DNA from: Flavobacterium jumunjinense
Lineage (GTDB): Bacteria; Bacteroidota; Bacteroidia; Flavobacteriales; Flavobacteriaceae
Length of the DNA stretch: 64,000 nt
Assembly: GCF_021650975.2 (NCBI RefSeq)
Contig: NZ_CP091285.1
Location: 1,984,001 to 2,048,000 of the forward strand
Direction: 5' to 3'
Part shown: one piece after another, positions 43,107 through 51,800 of the stretch
Numbering within the stretch: the first letter of the stretch is position 1
Layout of the letters: each line of letters starts with the position of its first letter
Translations under genes and position numbers: made by a program
Notes under the pieces: generated by a model
The model's database searches: none
The model's input: the letters and a program-made list of their open reading frames with translations, nothing else
What the model was told of the DNA's origin: nothing

Positions 43107-45347
43107 ATGGAACAGATTTATGTGATTATGCTAATAGCATTAGGGATTCTGGCAGTTATTGATTTGGCTGTTGGAGTTAGTAATGATGCAGTAAATTTTT
43201 TAAATTCCGCAATAGGATCAAAAGCGGTTTCTCTCAAGACAATACTTATTGTTGCGAGTATTGGTATTGCAGTTGGTGCAGTGTTTTCTAGTGGAATGAT
43301 GGAAGTGGCTAGGAAAGGTATTTTTATGCCTGGGGAGTTTTATTTTAATGAAATCATGATAATTTTCATGGCGGTAATGATAACAGATATCTTATTGCTC
43401 GATTTCTTTAATACATTAGGTATGCCAACTTCAACAACAGTTTCTGTAGTTTTCGAGTTGTTGGGTGCAGCTGTTGTTATTTCGGTAATAAAAATAATGA
43501 ATAACAACGATTCATTATCTATTATTGGGAAATATATCAATACACAAAAGGCAACTGATATTATTGTTGGAATCTTATTGTCGGTTGTAATATCATTTAC
43601 AGTTGGTGCGATAGTTCAGTATCTTTCTAGATTATTACTTACTTTCAATTATGAGAAAAAAGCGAAATGGGTAGGAGCTGTTTTTGGAGGAATTGCTCTA
43701 GCTTTTATTTCATATTTCATTATAATTAAAGGATTAAAAGGGACTGATTTTTATAGTAGTATTAAACCATTAATTAAAGATAGAACAGCAGTTGTTCTTT
43801 TAATTAGTATTGTTTTCTGGACTTTGTTTTCATATGTATATATTCAAGCATTAAAAAGAAATATATATAAGTTAATAATTATTGTAGGTACTTTTGCTTT
43901 AGCACTTGCTTTTGCAGGAAATGATTTGGTTAATTTTATTGGTGTGCCAATTGCAGCTTGGCAATCTTACGAAGCTTGGGTAGCTTCAGGAGCTCCTGCG
44001 AATGGATTTGCAATGAGTGTTTTAGCAGAAAAAGTAGATACACCAACTTTATTGTTAATAATTGCAGGTGGAGTAATGGTTATTACGCTTTGGCTTTCTA
44101 AAAAGTCGATGAATGTTTTAGAAACGGAACAAAACTTATCTCGTCAAGGAGATGGTTCTGAAAAATATTCTTCAAACATTATTTCAAGAGCAATCGTTAG
44201 AGGTTCTGTGTTTTTAAGTAATGGTTTTAGTCTTGTTATACCAAAAACAGTTCAAGCTTCAATTGATGGAAGGTTCTCTGCAATAGAATATAAAGGAAAA
44301 AGAAGTGAACAACCAATGTTCGATATGGTTAGAGCTTGTGTTAACTTGGTAGTTGCTGCTGTGTTGATATCAATTGCAACTTCTATGAAATTGCCTTTAT
44401 CTACAACCTATGTTACTTTTATGGTTGCAATGGGAACTTCTTTTGCAGATAGAGCTTGGGATAGAGAAAGTGCTGTCTATAGAATTGCAGGAGTTTTAAA
44501 TGTTATTGGTGGATGGTTTTTTACTGCAATTGCAGCATTTATAGCATCAGGAATTGTAGCATACCTATTATATATTGGTGAAGTTTATGCTTTTTTCGGT
44601 TTAATGATTTTAGTAGCTGTTTTATTCTATAGAAGTAATCAGGTGCATAAAGCTAAGATGAGTGAAAAAGAGGAAATTAAAAAATTAAATAGAGAAGATA
44701 TTGTTAGTATTCATGAAGTAATCAATGAAAGTTCAGATCAAATTTCTAAGATTGTTGGAAGAACTAATAAAATTTATAGTAGTATTATAGCTGGATTGAG
44801 TATTCAAGATTTACCATCTTTAAAAGATAACAAGAAAGCAGTTAAGAAATTAGAAAAGCAAGTTGATGAATTGAAGAGTAATGTTTATTACTTTATCAAA
44901 AACTTAGATGAAACTTCTGTTGAAGCAAGTAAGTTCTATATTTTAGCATTAGGTTATCTTCAAGATATTGTTCAGTCAATAAGCTACATCTCTCAAAGTA
45001 GTCATTCACATATAAATAATAATCATAAGCAATTAAAATTCAATCAGATTAGAGATCTAAAAACAATTGAATTAGAAATATTAGAATTGTTTAAAGATAT
45101 TGAGGATGTTTTTAATGATAAAAACTTCGATAATATAGATAGAGCATTATCAGAGAGAGGTAAGGTTTTAGATACTGCTTCAGATTTAATTCAGAAACAG
45201 ATCACAAGAATAAGAACAAATGAAAATAGTCCGAAAAACAGCAAGTTATATTTTGGATTATTATTAGAGACAAATGATTTAGTTAAAGCTACAATGAATC
45301 TTTTAGAGTTGTTCAAGGAGTTTAACGAATATGTGAAAAATAAGTAA
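43107..45347 (+). CDS. PiT-family inorganic phosphate transporter with C-terminal PhoU-like domain (first copy)
   Basis: PiT proteins import metal-phosphate by symport. Both family signatures are present: VGVSNDAVNFLNSAIGSKAV (about 23-42) and AFAGNDLVNFIGVPIAAW (about 268-285). There are about ten to twelve membrane helices up to residue ~515. The last ~220 residues are hydrophilic and helical (from REDIVSIHEVINESSDQ), resembling PhoU/DUF47 proteins that are usually separate subunits. The total of 746 aa fits this fusion type, which occurs in Bacteroidota. A close paralogue follows. Confidence 0.93.
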   Translation: MEQIYVIMLIALGILAVIDLAVGVSNDAVNFLNSAIGSKAVSLKTILIVASIGIAVGAVFSSGMMEVARKGIFMPGEFYFNEIMIIFMAVMITDILLLDFFNTLGMPTSTTVSVVFELLGAAVVISVIKIMNNNDSLSIIGKYINTQKATDIIVGILLSVVISFTVGAIVQYLSRLLLTFNYEKKAKWVGAVFGGIALAFISYFIIIKGLKGTDFYSSIKPLIKDRTAVVLLISIVFWTLFSYVYIQALKRNIYKLIIIVGTFALALAFAGNDLVNFIGVPIAAWQSYEAWVASGAPANGFAMSVLAEKVDTPTLLLIIAGGVMVITLWLSKKSMNVLETEQNLSRQGDGSEKYSSNIISRAIVRGSVFLSNGFSLVIPKTVQASIDGRFSAIEYKGKRSEQPMFDMVRACVNLVVAAVLISIATSMKLPLSTTYVTFMVAMGTSFADRAWDRESAVYRIAGVLNVIGGWFFTAIAAFIASGIVAYLLYIGEVYAFFGLMILVAVLFYRSNQVHKAKMSEKEEIKKLNREDIVSIHEVINESSDQISKIVGRTNKIYSSIIAGLSIQDLPSLKDNKKAVKKLEKQVDELKSNVYYFIKNLDETSVEASKFYILALGYLQDIVQSISYISQSSHSHINNNHKQLKFNQIRDLKTIELEILELFKDIEDVFNDKNFDNIDRALSERGKVLDTASDLIQKQITRIRTNENSPKNSKLYFGLLLETNDLVKATMNLLELFKEFNEYVKNK

Positions 45348-45375
45348 TTTATTCTTATTTTAAATGTTTGATAAT

Positions 45376-45411
45376 AAAAGAGTTGCGTTTTTAACGTGAC
45401 TCTTTTCTTTT
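45376..45411 (+). terminator. Intrinsic terminator between the two PiT genes
   Basis: A 14-bp stem with two G-T wobbles (45376-45389 with 45393-45406), a 3-nt loop and a pyrimidine-rich tail. It shows that the two PiT genes are separate transcription units. Confidence 0.75.
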
Positions 45412-45443
45412 GTGAAAAGAAATCATATGTAATAATAAATAAC

Positions 45444-45459
45444 TTAACACTAGCTTAAC
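45444..45459 (+). promoter_or_regulatory. Candidate Pho box upstream of the second PiT gene
   Basis: TTAAC at 45444-45448 and 45455-45459, 11 bp apart. A -7-like AACATTTG begins 21 nt after the box, exactly as for the first PiT gene. The ATG is at 45512. Confidence 0.5.
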
Positions 45460-45511
45460 ATATAAATGAAACTTTTGTTTAACATTTGCCGGATTTTAAT
45501 TCAAAACAATT

Positions 45512-47767
45512 ATGGAACAAGTTTATGTTATTATGCTAGTTGCATTAGCTATTTTAGCCATTATAGATTTAATGGTTGGAGTAAGTAATGATGCGGTTAA
45601 CTTTTTGAATTCTGCAATAGGTTCAAAAGCGGTTTCTTTTAAAACTATCATGATAGTTGCAAGTGTTGGTGTTGCGGTGGGTGCATTATATTCTAATGGA
45701 ATGATGGAAGTGGCTCGTAGTGGAATTTTTACTCCAAGGATGTTTAGTTTTAACGATGTTATAATGATTTTCCTTGCTGTAATGATTACTGATGTTTTGC
45801 TGTTGGATATTTTTAATACGCTTGGTTTGCCTACATCTACAACTGTTTCTATTATTTTCTCTTTGCTAGGAGCTTCAGTTTTTATAGCAATTATGAAAAT
45901 TTATGCAATTGATGGAGATTTTAGTTCTTTGGGAGGGTATATAAATACGAAAAAGGCTTCAGAAATTATCTACAGTATATTACTTTCAGTTGCACTTTCT
46001 TTTGCATTAGGGGCTTTAGTTCAATATATCTCTCGTTTAATGTTTACTTTTCATATAGAGAAGAGATATCGTTTTTTTGGAGCAATTTTCGGAGGATTTG
46101 CATTAACAGCTATTTCATTTTTTATTCTAATTAAAGGATTGAAATCAGTAACTTTTATCTCAAGTGATGTAAAAGATTATATAAAAGGAAATCAATTATT
46201 AATTATTGGTTATTGTTTCATTTTTTGGACAATTGCTTCTCAAATAATAATGAGTGTAATAAAGTTTAATATATTTAAATTAATCATAATTGTAGGAACT
46301 TTTGGATTAGCATTAGCTTTTGCAGGAAACGATTTAGTGAACTTTATAGGTGTGCCAATTGCAGCTTTCCAATCTTATGAAATGTTTACAGAAGTTGGGC
46401 AAACTTTAGGAGCAAAAGAGTTTATGATGTCTGGCTTGGAAGGTGAAAATATTCCTGCTCCATTTATATTTTTAGCATTAGCCGGTGGTATTATGGTTTA
46501 TACACTTTGGACATCTAAGAAAGCCAGAAATGTAATTGAAACAGAGCAAAATCTGTCTAGACAAGGAGAAGGTTCAGAAAAATATAATTCGAATACCTTG
46601 TCAAGGTATATTGTTAGAGGGGCTATGTATTTAGGTAAAGGAATTAATTTTATATTACCAAAAAGAATACAGTCGTCAATAGATAATCAATTTGTTCAGC
46701 CAGAATATAATGGAAAAAGAGGTGAACAACCCATGTTTGATATGGTTAGAGCTTCTGTTAACTTGATAGTAGCAGCTGTACTTATCTCTATTGGTACATC
46801 ATTGAAATTGCCTTTATCTACAACCTATGTAACTTTCATGGTAGCAATGGGATCATCTTTTGCCGATAGAGCATGGGATAGAGAAAGTGCTGTGTATAGA
46901 ATAGCTGGTGTTTTAAATGTAATTGGAGGATGGTTTTTTACAGCAATTGCTGCGTTTTTAGTCTCTGGTATAATCGCATATATTTTATACATTGGAGAAG
47001 TTTTTGCATTTTTTGCATTCATGATCATTGTAGCATTGTTCTTTTACAGAAGTAATTTAGCACATAAGAAAAAAATTAAAGAAGCTGAGGTTGTAAACGA
47101 TTTAAATAGAGAAGATATCGTAACAATACATGAGGTAATTAATGAAAGTTCAGATCAAATTGCAAAGATTGTTGGAAAAACAAATACTATTTATAGTGAG
47201 ATTATTTCAGGACTAAGTTTGCAAGACTTACCAACTCTGAAAGAGAATAAGAAAGTAGTTAAGAAACTAGAAAAACAAGTTGATGAACTTAAAAGTAATG
47301 TATATTATTTTATTAAAAATTTAGATGAAACTTCGGTTGAAGCAAGTAAATTTTATATACTAACATTAGGGTATTTACAAGATATTGTTCAGTCTATTAG
47401 CTATATTTCACAAAGTAGTTATTCTCATATTAATAATAATCACAAGCAATTAAAGTTTAATCAAATTAAAGATCTGAAAACAATTGAATTAGAGATAATA
47501 GGATTGTTTAAAGATATAGAGAATATTTTTAATGCTAAAGATTTCAGTAATTTGGACAAAGCATTGTCAGAAAGAAGTAAGGTTCTAGAAACAACTTCCG
47601 ATTTAATTCAAAAACAAATAACAAGAATTAGAACGATAGAGAATAGCCCGAAAAACAGTAAATTGTATTTTGGATTATTATTAGAGACGAACGATTTAGT
47701 AACTGCAACGATGCAGTTATTAGAATTATTTAAAGAGTTTAGTCTTTATGTTGAAGAGAAAAAATAA
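45512..47767 (+). CDS. PiT-family inorganic phosphate transporter with C-terminal PhoU-like domain (second copy)
   Basis: A paralogue of the preceding gene with the same layout: VGVSNDAVNFLNSAIGSKAV near the start, AFAGNDLVNFIGVPIAAF in the second half, and a PhoU-like helical C-terminus beginning REDIVTIHEVINESSDQ. The C-terminal domain and the segment EQPMFDMVRA...LPLSTTYVTFMVAMG are almost identical between copies, while the loops around residues 115-240 and 300-320 differ clearly. The length is 751 aa. The two copies may differ in affinity or regulation. It has its own promoter, candidate Pho box and terminator. Confidence 0.93.
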   Translation: MEQVYVIMLVALAILAIIDLMVGVSNDAVNFLNSAIGSKAVSFKTIMIVASVGVAVGALYSNGMMEVARSGIFTPRMFSFNDVIMIFLAVMITDVLLLDIFNTLGLPTSTTVSIIFSLLGASVFIAIMKIYAIDGDFSSLGGYINTKKASEIIYSILLSVALSFALGALVQYISRLMFTFHIEKRYRFFGAIFGGFALTAISFFILIKGLKSVTFISSDVKDYIKGNQLLIIGYCFIFWTIASQIIMSVIKFNIFKLIIIVGTFGLALAFAGNDLVNFIGVPIAAFQSYEMFTEVGQTLGAKEFMMSGLEGENIPAPFIFLALAGGIMVYTLWTSKKARNVIETEQNLSRQGEGSEKYNSNTLSRYIVRGAMYLGKGINFILPKRIQSSIDNQFVQPEYNGKRGEQPMFDMVRASVNLIVAAVLISIGTSLKLPLSTTYVTFMVAMGSSFADRAWDRESAVYRIAGVLNVIGGWFFTAIAAFLVSGIIAYILYIGEVFAFFAFMIIVALFFYRSNLAHKKKIKEAEVVNDLNREDIVTIHEVINESSDQIAKIVGKTNTIYSEIISGLSLQDLPTLKENKKVVKKLEKQVDELKSNVYYFIKNLDETSVEASKFYILTLGYLQDIVQSISYISQSSYSHINNNHKQLKFNQIKDLKTIELEIIGLFKDIENIFNAKDFSNLDKALSERSKVLETTSDLIQKQITRIRTIENSPKNSKLYFGLLLETNDLVTATMQLLELFKEFSLYVEEKK

Positions 47768-47820
47768 ATAATATTCATAAAAAAAAGGAGCATTCGCTCC
47801 TTTTTTTTATGAATATTATT
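47767..47820. terminator. Long perfect hairpin between the second PiT gene and nfu
   Basis: A 25-bp perfect stem (47767-47791 with 47796-47820), including a GGAGC/GCTCC core and A8/T8 arms, with a 4-nt loop. It serves both convergent genes. Confidence 0.88.
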
Positions 47821-47825
47821 CTGAA

Positions 47826-48725
47826 TTATGCATTAATAGCTTCAACCATTAAATCATTGTCATTTAACATTTGTCTTAACATGTTTTCAATTCCGTTTTT
47901 TAAAGTAAAGGTAGAAGAAGGACAGCCGCTACAAGCTCCTTGTAATATAACTTTAACCTTTTTAGAATCGGCATCAAAAGATTCAAACATAATGTTTCCA
48001 CCATCACTTTGAACTGCTGGTTTAATGTATTCCTCTAATATGTTTATTATTTGTTGAGAAGTAGTGTCTAATTTATCAAAATATTCATCTTGTTGCTTAG
48101 TGTGTACTACTGTTTTTGTAATTAATGATTCATCAATAACTACATTTCCATTTTCAATATACTCTTTAATGAAAGTGCGTAACTCTAAAGTAATCTCATT
48201 CCAGTCTGCAACTTCATATTTGGTAATTGAAATATAGTTTTCATCAAAAAATATTTCCTTTACAAATGAAAATTTAAAAAGTTCTTTTGCAAGAGGAGAT
48301 GCAATTGTATCGTCAATGTTCTTACATTCTAATAAAGTATTTGTTAGTAGCTTATTACAAACAAATTTTTGAACTGACGGATTAGGAGTTGTTTCAGCAT
48401 AAACTGTTATTGGAATCTTTTTTGTTGGATTTTCATCTTCAATCAAAATTACTCCACCATCTTCAATGAAGTTTTTAATTTGTTGAGCCACTTCATTTTG
48501 AACATCTTCCCATTCTACAATAGAGAATTTTTCAATTGCAATAAAATTAGCAGAGATGTATACAGTTTTAACAAAAGGTAGATAAAATAACTTGGATGCA
48601 AGAGGAGAATTTTTAGTCTCATCAATGTTTTTATATTCGAAATTTTTACCTTTTGTGATGTGATTTTCCAACTCAAACTTCAAAATCGAAGGACTATTTG
48701 TGCTTTTAATCGATATTTCTGACAT
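47826..48725 (-). CDS. Nfu-type iron-sulfur scaffold with duplicated N-terminal domain
   Basis: Nfu proteins carry and deliver 4Fe-4S clusters. The 299-aa protein has two copies of the Scaffold/Nfu N-terminal domain (about 10-90 and 105-195; compare NSPSILKFELEN with PNPSVQKFVCNK, and SPLASKLFYLPFVKTVYI with SPLAKELFKFSFVKEIFF). The NifU C-terminal domain follows (about 215-299), with the cluster ligands C265 and C268 in GACSGCPSS. The duplication of the N-terminal domain is known in Bacteroidota. It is transcribed alone and convergent with the PiT gene. Confidence 0.92.
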   Translation of the reverse strand: MSEISIKSTNSPSILKFELENHITKGKNFEYKNIDETKNSPLASKLFYLPFVKTVYISANFIAIEKFSIVEWEDVQNEVAQQIKNFIEDGGVILIEDENPTKKIPITVYAETTPNPSVQKFVCNKLLTNTLLECKNIDDTIASPLAKELFKFSFVKEIFFDENYISITKYEVADWNEITLELRTFIKEYIENGNVVIDESLITKTVVHTKQQDEYFDKLDTTSQQIINILEEYIKPAVQSDGGNIMFESFDADSKKVKVILQGACSGCPSSTFTLKNGIENMLRQMLNDNDLMVEAINA

Positions 48726-48741
48726 TATAACGTGCTTTGTG

Positions 48742-48749
48742 CAAAGATA
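48742..48749 (-). promoter_or_regulatory. TAnnTTTG element for nfu
   Basis: TATCTTTG on the minus strand, 16 nt upstream of the ATG at 48725. Confidence 0.55.
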
Positions 48750-48772
48750 CGAACAAATTGTTTTTGATTATT

Positions 48773-48780
48773 TATATTTG
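48773..48780 (+). promoter_or_regulatory. TAnnTTTG element for the giant adhesin gene
   Basis: TATATTTG, 46 nt before the ATG at 48827. It would also drive the porP/sprF-like gene, since only 6 nt separate the two. Confidence 0.55.
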
Positions 48781-48826
48781 TTTTAAACAAGTGAATTATT
48801 AACAAAAATATAACTAACACGTTAAA

Positions 48827-51800
48827 ATGAAAAAGCTTTACTATTTATTTTTAATGTTGTTTGCGGTTTTCGGATTTTCTCAATCAATTACTGTTAATAC
48901 AACAACATATACTGTACCAGAGTTGGTTCAGGATGTACTAATAGATTCCCCCTGTGCATTAGTATCTAATTTTACATCTTCACCTGCTTGCGGTATTGGA
49001 TATTTTGAGTATTCAGGTACGAATTTTGATTTTCCAGCAGGGATGATTCTGAGGAATGGAACTGTTACATCTACAGCAGGTCAATATACTAATACGGATT
49101 TGTCAACCGATTGTTCAGGTGTAGGTGATGCGGATCTATTAGCAATCAGTAATGCAAGTGGACAAACAGGAACAATTAATGATGCAACTTATGTGCAATT
49201 TGATTTTACGCCCTTAACTGATAATTTTAGTTTTAACTTTGTTTTCGCATCTAATGAGTATGGAACATATCAATGTAGCTTTGCTGATGTTTTTGCATTT
49301 ATCTTAACAGATTTAACTACAAATACGTCAACTAATTTAGCTGTAATTCCTGGCACCACAACTCCAGTTTCAGTTGTTAATATTAGAGATACGGCCAATA
49401 ATGCTGTTTGTGCATCAGCAAATGTTTCTTTTTTTGATACTTATTATGAGTTACCGATTGGTTCTACTGGGCCGTTAGCTAATAGTTTGATGAATATGAG
49501 AGGTTTTACAGTTCCAATGACTGCATCTGCAACGGTAGTGCCAAATAATAATTATAGAATAAAGCTTGCAATTGGAGATTATACCGATTCTTCTTTTGAT
49601 TCGGTAGTGTTTATTGAAGCTGGAAGTTTTAATGTGGGTACAGCCGATTTATCTTATCCTGTAGGAACAGGTATTGAAACTGTAGACATGACAGTTGCTA
49701 ATGGTTTAGCTTTGTGTCCTGGTGATACAAAACTTATAGATACGGGACTTAGTTCAACGGATTATAATTTTGTTTGGACTCTAGATAACGGTTCGGGACC
49801 AAATGTAATTGCGGGTGAAACTGGCCCAACATTATTAGTGACTCAAGGAGGTACATATTGTGTTGAAGCAAGTAATGTTTCAGGAGGGAGCTGTATTCAG
49901 ACAGATTGTATTATAGTTGAATATCTTCCTGGTTTTTCTGTAAACAGTCCTGCTGCTGATTTAGAAAGTTGTGATGAGAATTTTAATCTTAATGATAATA
50001 TACCTGAAATTTTAGGCTCTTTAGACCCTGCTAGTTACGATGTTTTTTTCTTTGCATCTGCTGCAGATGCAAATGCAGGTTTTCCACAAATTTCAAATAT
50101 TTTTGTAGACTCTAGTCCATCAACGACTATATATGTAAGGGTAGAGAATTTTACAATTCCTTGTCCTGCTTTTTCTCAATTTAATTTAGTGACTGTGCCT
50201 TGTGGAAATCCTGATCAACCATCCGATATGGTTGTTTGTGACGATCCTAGTAATGATGGTTTTGAAATTTTTGATTTGACTTCTCAAGATGCCGTTATAT
50301 TAGGAGTTAATAGTGCTGCGGATTATAGTGTTACTTATTACACTACACAAGCAGGAGCAGATGATTATACAGTCACTACTACAGATGCAGCTACACCGTA
50401 CACAGGCTTTAATGGTACAAATCAAGTGATTTATGTAAGGATGCAAAGTATTGCCGACCCAACAGTTTATAATACGACGACCTTTAATTTAGTTGTAACG
50501 CCTACACCAGTTTTAACGAGTTTAAGTGGAACTGGACCAATTTGTGCAGGATCAGATGCTATTTTCACGCTAGTTGGTACTGCTAACGCTACGGTTACTT
50601 ATACTTTAGATGGCGGAAGTACAACGGATACTGTTGTTTTGGATGCTTCTGGAAACGGAACAGTTACAGTAGTAGGTGCAATGATTAATCAAATGATTGA
50701 ATTATCATCTATTTCCGTAGGAAGTTGTGTTACTCCATTAACAAATACAGCAACGATTACAGTTAATCCATTACCAGCAATAACGAGTTTAACGACTAAT
50801 AGTCCGATTTGTGCAGGTGAAGATGCTATTTTTACTATAGTTGGAACGCCCGATGCAGTTGTAGATTATACTTTAAATACGGTTGCACAAAGTATCAATT
50901 TAGACGCTTTAGGAAATGGAACAATAACAGTTACAGCAGCTACAGTTGACCAAACAGTTGCGTTAACATTAATTACCAATCCAACAACTACTTGTTCATT
51001 AGTAGTAACAGATACAGCAACAATAACTGTTAACCCGTTGCCAACAGTAACAAGTTTAACGACAAACAGTCCAATTTGTGCAGGTGAAGATGCTATTTTT
51101 ACGATAGTTGGAACGCCTGACGGAGTTGTTGATTATACCGATAATACAGGTGCTCAAAGTATTACTTTAGATGCTTCTGGAAACGGAGTTGTTACTATAA
51201 TTGGAGCGCTAGTAGATCAAACGATTACTTTATCGTTAATTACAAACCCAGCAACTACTTGTTCATCAGTAGTAACAAATACAGCAATAATTACGGTAAA
51301 TCCATTGCCTGTTTTAACAAGTTTAAGTGGAAACGGACCGATTTGTGCAGGCGAAGATGCTATTTTTACAGTAGTTGGAACGCCTGATGCAGTTGTTGAT
51401 TATACTTTAAATACAGTTGCTCAAAGTATTACTTTAGATGCTTTAGGAAATGGAACAATAATAGTTACAGCAGCTGCAGTAGATCAAACAGTTGCGTTAA
51501 CATTAATTACCAATCCAACAACTACTTGTTCATTAGTAGTAACAGATACAGCAACAATAACTGTTAACCCGTTGCCAACAGTAACAAGTTTAACGACAAA
51601 TAGTCCAATTTGTGCAGGCGAAGATGCTGTTTTCACGATAGTTGGAACGCCCGATGCAGTTGTTGATTATACTGATAATATTGGTGCAAAAAGTATTACT
51701 TTAGATGGCTCTGGAAACGGAGTTGTTACTATAGTTGGAGCGCTAGTAGACCAAACAATTACTTTATCATTAATTACAAACCCAACGACTACATGTTCTT

